DNA of 64,000 nucleotides from Chenopodium formosanum (lineage: Eukaryota > Streptophyta > Magnoliopsida > Caryophyllales > Amaranthaceae): NCBI GenBank assembly GCA_024500155.1, contig CM044874.1:72215795-72279794 (forward strand), read 5' to 3'. The notes below the pieces were generated by a model that worked only from the letters and a program-made list of their open reading frames with translations, had not been told where the DNA came from and did no database searches. Shown piece by piece: positions 21,216 through 34,560 of the stretch. The position numbers were made by a program, and so were the translations under genes. The stretch's first letter is position 1. Each line of letters opens with the position of its first letter.

Positions 21216-23320
21216 GAGTCACTAAGTTGTTCGTGATATCCTTGTCACTTTAATGCAAGCTTAGCTTAGCTTGATGGTTTGTTGGTTTTAAATTGTGGTG
21301 TCAAGGTGATTTTGGTGTTATGGTCTATGATTGTAGTCCTTTTGCATTCTAGGAAGGTGCTAAGTTTAGTTATCGGTAGTATGTGTAAGGTTGTAGCCAC
21401 CCTATTTTGTATTATCCACTCTACCTTATGGTGGTCTACTTTTGGCAATGTATCAAACTATCGTATGTGATTTCATTAATGCAATTTTAGTTTTATGTTT
21501 TAAAAAATGTCTATTAATGTTTATTGTGTTGTTGTGATTTTCTTATATGGCGTGAATTTGGTAAATCTACATAGTCATAGAACACATGCAATATGAAAAT
21601 TTCAAAGATTAAATCTTCAAATATAAATATAGTAATTTAAAAAAAAATATTTATATATATAATTCAAATATTAAATCTTGACATATTGAATTCATCATAT
21701 TAGCAGTGTATTCTCACCATAATCAGCTATACAGATATGCGAATTTACCAGCATAATATGCGAATTTATTAACTAAATGGCTTTAAAATAACAAACTAAT
21801 AATAATAATTATTTATATTTTTTTGTAGTTTATCCTTCTCAACATATTTCCTTCTACCCCCCCTAATCAAGTGATCATATCATCATGATCATATCATCAT
21901 AATCTGATTAATATCATCATAAAATTATCTTATCAATAATATTATATGTAGTTAAATAATAGTATTATATGTGTTGAACTTAGATAAAAAAGAAGAATAA
22001 TTTTTTTGATAGATTGTCATCTAACAAAAATCCTATAATCAAGTGGTAGCCCAAATCCTATAATCATCATATCATCATAATCCCATTAATATTTTTGTAT
22101 AAAATTATCTTATCAAAAAAATTATATGTAGTTAAATAATAGTATTGTATGTTTCAAACAAATTCCAATAAAAGGTGATACCAAAGAAAATATTGAGACG
22201 AAAACTAGATAAAAAAAATAAAAATATTTGGGCTATATTATGCTAATTATTTGTTGAAGTGAAGTAAATAAAATATCAAAAGGCTAATAAACGAAATTAG
22301 CAAGAAGAGAAAATGATAATACTCAATGCAATACACAATTTATAGGAAACATAGTTAACAAACTAAGCCTAAGAATCAGGGGATAATCCCAAGATTAAAC
22401 TACATAAAAATAGGGTGACTAAGCTCACCACTAACGGCATACTCCTAGATAATATTAAACATCTACGACTTATTAAAGACTAAATTCATTAAACAACTAC
22501 TTCTAAGATTTAGCCAATACTAATTTTGAATCATTCAACTAACAATATTATCATCTAAAACAAAAAAAAATAAATTAATATTGCATCAGTGGTTTGGTAA
22601 GAACAAAATAATTATTTATTAGATTGTAATAATAGATTGTAAGCACAAAATAGAATGTTGCATCAGTAACTAAACTACACTTTTTACTTTTATGATTCCA
22701 ATGTCACTGGTACTACTAAACAGGTACAAATTTGTGATCGAATTATTACGCCCAACAATAAAATATTATGTTCATATAATCGTTTTAGGGATATGATTCC
22801 AAATTTAATAATACGTTTTTTACTTAGTAATGGGCTGGCCCATTTCAATAATTAGGGTATAAAAAATTTGGGCCCATGTATGATCTAGTGTATTCACGAC
22901 CCAAAGTAATGGTTAGTGCACTTAATTTGGGCCATGTATAACAAAGTAATGGTTAGTGCACTTAATTTGGGCCATGTATAATCCAGTATATCCACGAATG
23001 AATTTTATGCACTTAGTATTTATATATTCTTGTAAATTCTGTGACATGTATAACAAGTAACTGATTTTATCACATGAAGACAATAAAATATATATATATA
23101 TATAAAATAAAAAAAAGGGCAAAAAAATAATCAAATAGCAATGTTTGATATGGAATTAAAAAGAGGAAAACAACAATTGAAAAAAGAAGTGAAACAAGAG
23201 TGACGAAGTTCAACAAATCAAATCCAACACTTCATCAACTACTCAACTCTAAAATGCAATTCGAAAAGTGTTAATTGAAACAAAGGACAACCGCAATTTG
23301 ACCCTTAAATTCTAAGGACA
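21216..23320. other. AT-rich spacer with small duplications
   Basis: No gene seen. An ~80 bp block is duplicated (about 21895-21975 and 22073-22155, sharing TTATATGTAGTTAAATAATA). An exact-like 40 bp tandem duplication lies at 22903-22982 (AAAGTAATGGTTAGTGCACT). A TA run lies near 23088-23104. Confidence 0.7.
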
Positions 23321-26300
23321 CTAGAATGTTGTCGAAGGATTGGAGCCCCACTCCATACTGTTACGGATTAGTAGTTCATCACCACAGTCAAGTCCATTAA
23401 TATCATCATGCCGAACAACCTGTATTATCAACATCAAATCGTGCAACTTTAGAGTGTGTAAATGAATCACAACCAAGAGTACAATGTATTGTGTATGGTG
23501 TAGCTTATATACCTGTAATTTTGCATTTGTAGCTTCATGGACAGCAATCAGCTCCGCCTGCCCACACAAATTTCGTGTCAGATGTCGCCTTTTAATAGGT
23601 ATAAACCAATTAGTCACTTAATACAATACCTGCGTTTTCTTTTTTGTATTTGGCTTTTTGTAGCCGATCTCTGCCATAGGTTTGTGCCGCGACCCTTTAG
23701 GCCTTCCACAAGGCTTCTTCTTGATAGGGGGATCCTTCACAGCCAAAGCATCAACCTGTAGATCCTTAACCTTTGTGGCTGCACTTGATGTCTCCGGTGC
23801 ACGAGGTTGTAACACAGATGACAAGCTAACAGCACGTGATGTAGAATTACCAGTACCATTTTCTCCATCATAGCTTAAGCTCAAAGCCACCGTTTGTTCC
23901 TTCTTGAGTCGTGTACACTCATCCACATCTGAACGTAGCCTTGTTAGTGTGTCAATAACGAAGGTCACCGTCTCATCATTCACCATAGAAGCTGCATCAC
24001 ATAATGGCTCAAATACATTCATCATCTTGTTAAATCTTTGAACTTGGGTAGAATCACATGGATCATGATATGCAACCTTAACCCTTGTGTGTTTTCGAGG
24101 GATATCCTTTCTCCATCGGTCTAAGATATACTTGTCTGGTATGTCAAACACAAAATTCTGGTCTAAAACTCTAATCGTGTGCTTGCAAAGAATACCATGT
24201 GTTTTAAATTTGCGGCAATCACAGGTTACCTCACGAGTTTTTGAATTAAATAGTACACAAAAGAACCTCCTACGATCAGTTAAGATCTCTTCACTATTTC
24301 CCGGTAGAATAATCCACACTCGACCCTCAAGCATGTACTGAGTAACATCTTCAGACACCACATTCTCTTCCCGGACAAAGCAGTACATCATCCTCGAGCA
24401 TTCTTTTTGCACTTCTTGGAATTTTGTGTCAGTGTATATTTTTTGGAAAAGTTTCTCAACCTTAAAACCACTGACTAGCCTCCTCAAATACTTTGCGCAT
24501 CGAGCATCTGCGTTGACTTCGTCTCGTACACGCTTCTCTAAGGCCTTACAATACTTTTGCGGGAATTCAAACAATTTGGTATGTCGATTAACAAATCCAT
24601 CAAAGAACCTATTAATGCTCTCAACCCTTTGGGTTGTTTTCATCCCAGCCCAAAAGAATTCTTTCATATAAGCAGGAACCCACATATGGCTTTCTTTGTG
24701 GAGGCTTTCAAGCCAATCATTGCCTTCTAGTTTGTACTCGGTTAAAAAAGCAGCCCAACGTGCATGGAATTCCTCCGTTGTAAAGCTCTCATACACAATA
24801 GCTTTAAGTATATTCTTAAACTCATCATACCTACATAACAGATAAAATTACAACTTCTAAATCCCAAAGTATTGTCAAGTGAAACAGTTAAATGATACTG
24901 TATTGTCCCAAAGTGTATGTCAATTGAATTGGCATCTTATAAATCTTCTCATGTTCTGAAAAGTGCTTAGTTTATCAGTTTTTGAGCATGTATGCTGAAA
25001 GAATTAATAGTTAAAGAGTGGTGTTGGACTTTGTCTAATTTCTATTCACTAGTTAGGTATGGTGAAGAGTCATTTTAAGTGTTAAAAAAATATATACTTT
25101 GTGTATAGTAATAAACTAATAATACTAAGGTGGTTCTTCCACTCTCAAAACAATGTTATTAACTTACATTGTACATCTACATTTTCTTGTTGCATCATTG
25201 GTAATTTGGATTTATTGCTGAAAGATAGATGTAGATTGATGTTTTTGTTTCATTAATTAGGTCTCTGGGGCAAGCAGCACTAGATATTTAGAGTTGCTGC
25301 CTATCCAATATTACTATATACAAAGTATATATTTTTTTTAAGTATATATTGCTGCCTATCCATGGATACTTTGTCAGGTAGATGGGCCATTTTTGCCTTT
25401 TGTTCTTTAGATTATTTAATTTTTCAATACCAACACCATTATCTAATGCCACCTAAGGAATATATAAAGAGCATAGCATAGCACTATAAGCATCAATCCT
25501 CAACTATGTCAATCAAAACACCTAAAATAACCACAGTAATGAGTAATGATTAAAACATACAAAGCATATTATTTGGAAAACAACAAAATATGATAAACAA
25601 GTATATCAGATTTAGAAATATATATATATATATATAACGAAATAATTATCAGATTCAGAAAAATATATATAACGAAATAATTATCAGATTCAAAAAAATA
25701 TATATAACGAAATAATTATCAGATTCAAAAAAATATATATAACGAAATAATAAACCAGTAGGTAATAACTAACATAGGAAAAAAAAAGGAGAACTTACTT
25801 GGAGCACTTGCCAAGTTTTTCGGGTATCTTACTCATGATGTGCCAAATACACCAACGGTGACGAGTTAATGGCATGATCTCCTCGAGTGGCTTACGCATG
25901 GCAGCAGCTTGATCTGTCAATATGGCTTGTGGTGGTCGGTTGTTCATAGCTGCTAACCACTGTCCAAAAATCCACCTAAAAGTGTCACAGTCCTCATGTG
26001 AAACCAAAGCACACCCCAATAACATGGACTCTCCATGGTGGTTTACTCCCACAAAGTTAACGAATTGGAGCTCATATTCATTGGTGAGATAGGTGGCATC
26101 GAAGCAAACAACATCTCCAAAGTCTTCATAGGCAGCACGACTTCTAGCATCCACCCATAAAACATCCTTCAAACGACCATGATCATCCAATCTTTGTGAG
26201 TAGTAAAAATTCTGGTTCCCAGATTGCATCTTTTCAAAGTACTCAAACATTGCCACTGAGTCACCCCCAACCATCTTCAGACGCCTAGCCTTGTAAACCT

Positions 26301-27135
26301 CATGTTGTAAGTCTTTAACAGTCAATGGCATGTTGTCAATACCATTCATCTCTGTCGCCATGCACCCGTGGATTTGTGATACAAATACACCCTCATCAAA
26401 GTAATTAAGCAACTTATTTCGAACATTAGAGGTCATATGCTTCATGCGGTACTCCTTTACAAGCTTAGCCTTTCTAGGAGTTGCGTCGTGGTTGTGCTCC
26501 AATTGCACCTTCCTTAAAATCCAATTCCCTTCCGCATTGACACTAGCGTACACCATGGCTTGACATTCACACTTCTTGGAAGTCCTCTTACCACGACGTA
26601 ATTCATCCTCACCTACAACACCTCCAACTACTCCACCTGATCCACAAACATCCATAGCCTTGGCCCTCTTCTTTGCTTCTCTTATGGCCCTCATGTCCGG
26701 TCGACCCCAACACTCACACCTCCACCTAGTTCCTATTCTAATTTTTTTATCAGTTTTCGAGTTAACACCTTGTACCCTTGACACTCCGAAACCTGTCTGT
26801 TCGGCGTAATCCTTATAATACGCTTCCACCTCTTGCCAACTTTTAAAAACCATACCAACCTTAGGAGGCTCTATGTGAGTCACTACTGTAATCTGGTTGC
26901 TAGCAACAACAGTATGGGTGGTTTCAATAGTTTTCATAGGAGAGGTATATCGACAATCAATGGCTATTTGTGAATCATTGGTTGTATGGTTGACTAAATT
27001 TATTTGATCATTGTCACAAGTACCTCCACAACTATCTTCAATAACAATTTCATCAATACCACCTTCTATATCATTAACTTTAAGCTTCACACCACTACCC
27101 TTATCAGCCACAGGTACAACACTTTTATTAACCAT
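23321..27135 (-). CDS. FAR1-related sequence (MULE-derived transcription factor family)
   Basis: Four coding exons join in phase: 27135-25799, 24830-23630, 23557-23513 and 23419-23321, for 893 aa. From the N-terminus: a FAR1 zinc-binding DNA-binding domain at ~97-222 (VEAYYKDYAEQTGFGVSR, CECWG, KKCECQ, LEHNHD); a MULE transposase domain with CFDATY (Asp ~346), ILTDQAAAM (Asp ~408) and TTQRVES in exon 2 supplying the third acidic residue; a SWIM zinc finger at ~640-660 (CDCRKFKTHGILCKH); and a Lys-rich tail (KKKPCGRPKGSRHKP) like an AT-hook/NLS. This is the full FHY3/FAR1 layout; such proteins act in the nucleus, and several regulate light responses. No terminal inverted repeats were found, so it looks like a host gene. 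An ATG at 27189 exists but lies in the 5' UTR intron. Confidence 0.9.
25617..25753. repeat. 35 bp tandem repeat, four copies, in FAR1-related intron 1
   Basis: ACGAAATAATTATCAGATTC units occur at 25637, 25672, 25707 and 25742, separated by TATATATA. They sit about 50 bases downstream of the exon 1 donor in gene orientation. Confidence 0.9.
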
Positions 27136-27850
27136 ATATAACGAATTATCTGCGCGGAGAGAAATTATAATGAACATCAACAGAACCATATAATTGATAG
27201 AACTACAATATAACGGCTACAATCTATTAGGAATTTCCGAAACTCCATCCAGTGATATTAAAGATAAACAAAGCATTTCTATGCCCAAAAAGCCCAAAAA
27301 TATAATTTATCTATAATACACAAAAAAAAAAGCATATAATTTTATCATCAACAACATTAATATCTATCAACAACAGAAGAATTTCTACCAAGAAGCACAT
27401 AATTTAACAACAAACGATCAATATCAACAACAACAACAACAAATTTATGGAAACTTAACAGCGCTACTACATTAATAACGAAAGCAATTTGGTAAAGAAA
27501 ATTGGTACATTAACATCAAAAATGGAAATTAATATACTCAGCATTAACATCAACATTACCTAACTCATACAAATAAATATACATAACTCATGGAAATTAA
27601 TTGATCTTAAAAAAATATACATAACTCATGGAAATTAATTGATCTTAAAAAAAAAATGGACTTCATACCTTCCATGAATCGAAGAACACACGAACGGGAA
27701 TGGATGAGAAATGCTGTCGAACAATGTTGATTCCGTCTTTGGAACAATGTTGATTCCTCCTGGTGACTTACACAGGAAGCTTCGATATGGTCGAGGACTC
27801 GAGGTAAAGTGGTTGATATATTAAAATGAAAAAGAAACTTAACCAACAGT
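27136..27850 (-). other. 5' UTR and UTR intron of the FAR1-related gene
   Basis: An acceptor (TTTCTCTCCGCGCAG) ends at 27150, with exon sequence from 27149. A donor (CATGGAAG|GTATG) lies at 27669/27668. The ~520 bp intron removes the upstream ATG at 27189 and leaves ATG 27135 as first in the exon. The leader exon probably extends to about 27850. Confidence 0.5.
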
Positions 27851-29990
27851 AACTCAAACGGACATATTTTTCAGACGTTAACGTCATTAGCGCCAACTAG
27901 TCCACGTAATGGCGTACAGTCATCTAAATAGCCAAGTAAGCAACGCCTACTCACCAAATGCACATGTAAGTAAGCTGAATTCCTGCCCAAGAATCAGCAA
28001 TTATTCACCAAAATGCCATTAGAGAAACGTCTGATGTTTCTCTACTAGAGAAACTGGGAATCACTCATTCAAAACCACCAGAGTTCATTAGTAGTATAAC
28101 AGGTGTGAGAGAGGATAGAGATGTGAGCTTTGCCCAGAGAAATGTAAAATGGAGGTATGAGAGAGGAGAGAGGAGAGAGGAGAGATGAATGGAGAGAGAA
28201 AGCACCGCTGCCTGATGTTTGGCTTGTAATACAGGAATATAAGGGATGGAATATAATCAGAAAAAACGAAAAAAAGCAACCAAAAAAAAACGAAAAGAAA
28301 ATAAAAGGAAGAAGGGCATGGACGTCAAAACACTGTTCATAAGGGATTTCAGCAAAAAAAAATAGGAAGGAAGTAAGGGCATAACCGGAACTACACTGTT
28401 CCTAAGGGAAAAGCAAAAAAAAAATGCTACCTTCACCCTTGAATTTGGCTTTTAAGGGTTATGGATTTCTATTTCTAAAATTACATGGGAATTAAGGATC
28501 TTGGAATACAACAAAGAACAATAAAACAAAGTACAATGGAAATTACAAGACATTAATTGATGTCTTCGAATAAAATAAAGAATGAATAATATTTAATGAT
28601 ACACAAAAAAAAAAATGACCAATAACATTTTTTGGTAAAAAATGAAAGGACCAATCAAAAAAATGAAAGGACCAATCAAAAAAATGAAAGGACCAATCTA
28701 AAGTGATGCACATGGATTCTGAATTTTTTAAAGGCATTAATAAGAGTGAGAGTGAGAAAATAAGAGTGAGAAAATAGAGAAAACATTAATTACAAAACAG
28801 AAAAAATAGGGACAATTTGGGATATTTGGTAAAAATTTACTTAATAAAAAAGGAAAGTAGGAATGTAATTTTGTAAACCCAAAAAGGAAAAAAGAAATAC
28901 AATAAAGGGACGAAGGTGGTACATATATTCGTATAAAGTATTAAGAATTTAATTAACTTTGAAAATAGGAATTTTACATTGGGAATAAGTAAATTATTTT
29001 GTAAATAGCTAGGAAAAGTTGTATGGGGAATATTAAAATATTTTGGATTAATGGAGATACATAGTTGCATGGAAAATATGCATGTATGAGGAGCTGAGAT
29101 GTGTAAGCAAATAATTATGTTAATCTAAAAAATTATTGAAATGGAACTATTAAAGGGAAACGTCTAAAATGAAAACTGTAACCTTCTTTCAGGAATAGAG
29201 GGAATACTTTGTATTTAATTGCCCTAAGGCCTAGGGGTACGGTGTTCAAAAACCCGTCTGAACCAAAATAATATAAGCCCGATCTCTAGATTGAAATAAG
29301 AATCGGTCTAGTCATTGGATCGAGAAATAAATTTTTCCGATCTTCAATCTGGTCATTGGATCTCTAATTCTTAAAATTTAAATTTTTGTTTTAGTTTGGT
29401 CTATAGAATCTTAGACCGATAAGGCGATAAACAACTCTAAATACTTAACCCACCTTCCTTTACTCTCCTCTTCTTTCTTTTTTTTTTTTTTTTTTTTTTT
29501 TAATTTTAGAAATGTCTTTTACTCCATCATCTTATTCCCCCTAATTTTCTAATTCTTCTACTAAATAAACAAAAAATAATTCAAATCCCTTACCTTACTT
29601 TCCTCTCTCTACACCTAAACAAACAAACAGTAAAATTAATTCATTAATAAAAACGGAAATATCGTCAATTGATTTATTTACCCCTTGATTAATACCCTTG
29701 ACTAAGGGCTTGTTCTCTTCAGATTAATTTCAGTTCAGTTCCTAATATCATCATCTCATAAAATATTCAGTTCAAATTAGCTCATTTCAGTCAATTAGAA
29801 CATCCTTAAACGCCCTATAACTGCCAAAAAATAAAATAAAAAAATTTAATAAAATTTTATCTTTATTTCCAAAAAGAGCGCGAGTCAGTGGACTGATATA
29901 TCATCATACATTCTACCGCTCAAAAACCCACTTCAATTTTCTTTGCTCTCAAAAAATACAAAAGAAAAAACAAAAATTCTGTGTTCTAAA
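27851..29990. other. Spacer with purine-rich and short tandem repeats
   Basis: No gene seen. A GAGAGGAGAGAG tract lies at 28155-28200. Three 20 bp units (AAAATGAAAGGACCAATCAA) lie at 28638-28698. A T run lies near 29478-29500. The region 29225-29440 repeats GATC(T/G)... phrases around TCATTGGATC but gives no clear structure. Confidence 0.6.
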
Positions 29991-30013
29991 ATCTTCCAAG
30001 AATTGTAAATTCA

Positions 30014-32298
30014 ATGGCAAGCAAGAACAGAAAGATGGAGGAAGACGATGACAACACTGATCAAGAATCTAAACCCACCAACTCTGCTGTAAGAATTTGA
30101 CATTTTCTACTCTTGTTATTACAATCTAGCTGTTTTGCTTTGATTATCTCTATTGTTTTCTGCAATTTTGATTTTCTGGGTTGATTGTACATTTTTTATA
30201 GCTTATTAATGGCAGATTATGAGAGAAAATTTAGTGGGTGTTTAATAATTTGGTTCATTCATTTTGACATTTTCTACTCTTATTATTGCAATTTTGCTAG
30301 TAGTTTCTTTGATTAAGTGGGTGTTTAATTTATTTGTTCATTCATTTTTTTGTCATATTGTAGAACAATTTCTGGGTATTAGTTTTACTGCTGAATATAT
30401 GAATCTTGGTTATGCATTATGAAATTCCTGTTTCTTCCTTTGCTTGATAACAACAATGATCAAGTAAGATTTTCGACTCTTATTCTTAGAATTTTGCTGT
30501 TTTTCTTAGAATCAAGTAAGAATTTGATATTATTTTTTTTGCATTTTCCATTTTCATGGTTGATTATAAAATTTGTACAGCTTATTAATGCGATAGAATT
30601 AAATGGGTGTTTAATTTATTGGTTCAATCAACTTGTCATATTTTAGAACAGTTTCTTGATATAAATTTTACTGCTTAATATAAGAATCTTGGTTATATAG
30701 TTCCTTAATTTGATTGATTACTGCATTTCGTTTTACTGGGTTATTTATATAATACCTTCTTAATTAAATGGTGTTGAGTTTGGACATATATACATGTTGT
30801 TTCTTCTTGGTTGGTTTGTGGTTATTGATTTACTTGAAATTCATGTATTAAGTGGTTGTTTGATTTCTGGGTATTTCAGTTGAATCCTGTAGTTGATAAT
30901 GAAGTTGGCAGCCGAAGCAGAACAGACGAAGATACTGGTGTAGAACAACAGCAGTTAGTGGTAGCTCCTAATCAGGCCTTATCATATCAGTTGGCGCCTC
31001 ATTTTGATCCTGTTATTAATCAGTCGCAGCCTCATTTTGGTACCCTGAATCAACCTGCATCAAGTTCAAATCCAGGCCTATTGCTTCAGCAGCCTAGTCA
31101 TGGTTCCTTGAATCAACCAAGATCAAGTTCAAGACCTGCTGTCAATCGAGCCCCATTACATCAGTTGCAGTCTCCTCGTGGTTCCTTTAATGAACTAGGG
31201 TCAAGTTCAAATCCTCAGCAGCCTCCTCATGGTTCCTTGAATCAACCAAGATCAAGTTCTATTCCTGCTGTCAATCTAGCCCCATTACATCAGTTGCAGT
31301 CTCCTCGTGGTTCCTTTAATGAACTAGGGTCAAGTTCAAATCCTCAGCAGCCTCCTCATGGTTCCTTGAATCAACCAAGATCAAGTTCTATTCCTGCTGT
31401 CAATCTAGCCCCATTACATCAGTTGCAGTCTCCTCGTGGTTCCTTTAATGAACTAGGGTCAAGTTCAAATCCTCAGCAGCCTCCTCATGGTTCCTTGAAT
31501 AAACCAAGATCAAGTTCAATTCGTGCTGTCAATCAACCCTCATTGCCTCAGTTGCTGCGTGCTCGGATTATTGAAGAGCAACAAAATATGACTTCGAAAA
31601 ATATTACAGTGCCTTTGACGCAAGTGGGCAGGATTATGGGAAAAAAAGGTGCAACAGTTAAATATATTGAGCAAGTAAGTGGAGCAACAGTGAGGCAGAA
31701 CCAGAATGAAAAACTAAAATACACAATCCCCTTTGAAATCAGAGGAACTAAGTCACAAGTTCAGGTAGCTGAGGGCTTAATAATGGATGCGATGGATATG
31801 TTGCTTCATGTCCCAGGTGAAACATCTTACAGTCTATTTGGCACAGATACACCCGACCCCTCACGGGTCTTAAAATGTATCGGAATAAGAGCAAGTCGAA
31901 TGGATGTTACACTCACTTGTGGCTCTAGCTTATGCAGCAAAAAGGGAGAATTAATCCAGGATATAAAATCCAGATTCATCTCCCCACCAATTGTGGTGGT
32001 TAACTTTCCTGAAAGACGTAACTTTGCAATTGTTGAGGTGGTTGGAACCAACAAAGTTATCGCTGAAGTGAATCACCTTATTGATCTTGTAGAAGACATC
32101 CTTAGTACTAGGAGTGGTCCTGGTTCGACCTCAAGGAATGTCATTGCTGCTCCTGCTGGTGGTGAGTCCGAGGGACCGGCCAATACAGCTGCAGGGGATA
32201 TATTATCTGCAACTGATGCAGATGAAAAACAAGGTGAGGAAGAGAATGCTGATACTTCCCAAGATGGAAACACTGGAGGAAATTCAAGTGCGCGATAA
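30014..32298 (+). CDS. Array member 1: SLNQP-repeat protein with KH domain
   Basis: Exon 1 (30014-30088) encodes MASKNRKMEEDDDNTDQESK; exon 2 (30880-32298, after ATTTCAG) completes a 497-aa protein. After LNPVVDNEVGSRSRTD come Gln/Asn/Pro/Ser-rich repeats (HGSLNQPRSSS, PRGSFNELGSSS), including three 43-aa units. Residues ~265-335 form a KH domain: NITVPLTQVGRIMGKKGATV with the GxxG loop GKKG (~278-281), the helix VKYIEQVSGATV, and VQVAEGLIMDAM. Residues ~358-433 (IGIRASRMDVTLTC, CSKKGELIQDIKSRF, VVVNFPERRNFAIVEVVG) look like a second, degenerate KH fold. The acidic tail (DEKQGEEENADTSQDGN) matches the other array members. RNA binding is likely from the intact GxxG loop; the rest is unknown. 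The intron repeats part of the exon 1 end (ACAACAATGATCAAGTAAG near 30451), so alternative splicing is possible. Confidence 0.75.
31162..31548 (+). repeat. Three near-identical 129 bp coding repeats
   Basis: Units start CAGTTGCAGTCTCCTCGTGG at 31162, 31291 and 31420, exactly 129 bp (43 codons) apart and almost without differences. This points to very recent in-frame expansion in array member 1. Confidence 0.95.
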
Positions 32299-32522
32299 TG
32301 TTTCAAAAGATGATGACATTGAGGCTTTCTTTGGTGATCATTTTCACCTCAGGGAATCTCTAACTGAATTCATACTGTTCTAATGATGTCAGATGGATTT
32401 TGCTAAAAATTTTAACAGGGAGTCATTATAGTATATAGGAGAGTATTAAGAGCAAGTAGTAGTACAGTGTGTAATACAGGATTTATCTAGCATTATACTT
32501 TACTGTAAATAAGCAGGTGATA

Positions 32523-32830
32523 TTAGTATTGTTGCTTATCAAGGAATAATGAGTCTTTTAGATTGTAATACATAGAAAAGAAAACAAAGGATGTAGATAA
32601 TTCTCAATTAGCATGTATTGTAAAAACTGAGTGTTATGAAATGATGCCTCTTTTGCTGGTGTACACCCTTGCATAATTTCTGATGATAAAAACAAAGGTC
32701 ATTCTGATGATACAAAGCTGCCTTTTGTTCTTCTGCATCAAAGAACTAGGAGTGGTCCTGGTTCGACCTCAGGGAATGTCACTGCTTGTCAGTACAGCTG
32801 CAGGGGATATGTTATCTGCAATAGATGCAG
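32523..32830 (+). pseudogene. Array fragment a: 3' UTR piece joined to C-terminal exon piece
   Basis: A 3' UTR-like segment (ATCAAGGAATAATGAGTC) runs directly into a piece of C-terminal coding exon (AAACAAAGGTCATTCTGATG to CAGCTGCAGGGGATATGTTA). This order does not occur in the intact genes, so it is a rearranged fragment. It is repeated at 34191-34560. Confidence 0.7.
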
Positions 32831-34190
32831 ATGAAAAACATTCTCTTTTGAACACTTGATAGGGATCATGTCAGATCTTTCTAGATCTACACTAGGTCTC
32901 TTTGTTGTTTTTTTTTCCTTGTTAGTATTGTAATTGCGATTTTGTGAGTTTCACTTGTATCTTAAAACTAGCCAATCTATTAAGATAGCATACTCGTGTA
33001 GTCTCCCCCTTTATACTACAATTTCTATCTGCAATTCGTTCGCAAAGGGCTTACATCAGAACTCTAAAATTAGTCCTGCTGATGTTCTATTATTGCTTGA
33101 TTGCCTTCTATGTGACAGTCTGCTCATATCCTTCCTTTGCAAGCTATCAGTACTTAAAAAATTGAAATACTTTATGCATGGTAATTAAGGTGTGTATCAA
33201 CTCCATAGATTTGTGTCCAAAAAAATAAAAAACTTCGTAGATCACTTTTGTAGTAACCCGGTTAGATATTTTCTCAAGCATAACAAAAACTTGGAGGCAA
33301 TCACATTTTGGCCTAAAAGATGCAGAAAAATAAATCAACCAGCTTGAATAGCAAATTTGGTTTCAGACCGAGGCGGCATTCCAAATTCCAAAGCAGGGTT
33401 ATTTTACTTGCCACAAGGAATATGTTCATGCCACAAGGAATATGTTCATCTCTGCATAATCCTAAGCGGGCTAAGCCATTATTTTTCTGAAACAGAATCA
33501 CAGCAGTTGCAGTTGAGCATGCAACATTGCAACTACCTGTGATAAAAATCATAAGATAAACGTCACCTGCTAACAAAGTTCTTTGGTGAATTCAACATAA
33601 TGAAGCAGAAAAATATACTGACAGTAATCTATATAAACCAACTCCCAAATTGTTAGTAACACTAAAGTTACCACTTATCATACATGACTAGAAGATGTCC
33701 AAAACTGATCAGTTCAGTTTTTTTATTGAATCACTTCTAAAGGAACATGAATTTTCTTGAGAACAGACCCATAAAACATTATCTGAAAGAACATGAATGT
33801 AGAAACACAATATATGTTAGCTGAAAGATACGAAAGCTCAAATTCCAGCAAGCACAAGAGAGGTAATGGGGAGTATCAGAAATCTGAATTGACAGCAAAA
33901 CTCAAAACCGTAATACTAATACTACTGTCAGATGAAATCTTCAAACTTATATCAATGAAGGTTTACTTATCATTTCCTCTACTTGCTCGCAATTAGATGC
34001 CTAATTCTTAGTTTGAGCATAACACTACCTTAAACCATAATTATAATTACATACAATATCTAGGCAATTAGTACATCATTAAAGAAAAGCCAACACCAAC
34101 CATAACTAATTCTAAGTACTGCCAAATTACAAAAGATAAATAATAGTCAGCTTTTACCTTCATCTAAATTAAGCCTATATAATATCCAGA
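32831..34190. other. Spacer between array fragments
   Basis: No gene seen. A short direct repeat, CCACAAGGAATATGTTCAT, is duplicated at 33412 and 33431. Confidence 0.5.
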
Positions 34191-34560
34191 TTAGTATTGT
34201 TGCTTATCAAGGAATAATGAGTCTTTTAGAATGTAATACATAGAAAAGAAAACAAAGGATGTAGCTAATTCTCAATTAGCATGTATTGTAAAAACTGAGT
34301 GTTATGAAATGATGCCTCTTTTGCTGGTGTACACCCTTGCATAATTTCTGATGATAAAAACAAAGGTCATTCTGATGATACAAAGCTGTCTTTTGTTCTT
34401 CTGGATCAAAGAACTAGGAGTGGTCCTGGTTCGACCTCAGGGAATGTCACTGCTTGTCAGTACAGCTGCAGGGGATATGTTATCGATAATGTTTCAGAAG
34501 ATGATGATATTGAGGCTTTCTTTGGTGATCATTTTCACTTCTTTCAATTTTGTAGCTGTA
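34191..34560 (+). pseudogene. Array fragment b: duplicate of fragment a
   Basis: This repeats 32523-32822 nearly exactly, 1.67 kb downstream. It then continues past GATATGTTATCGATAATG into the acidic-tail region (GAAGATGATGATATTGAGGC) that fragment a lacks. The two are products of a segmental duplication. Confidence 0.75.

Noticed and set aside
30419..30646. Open frame in intron 1 of array member 1
   Set aside because: Arises from a duplicated exon1/donor segment (AACAATGATCAAGTAAG) plus intron sequence; at most an alternative exon end.
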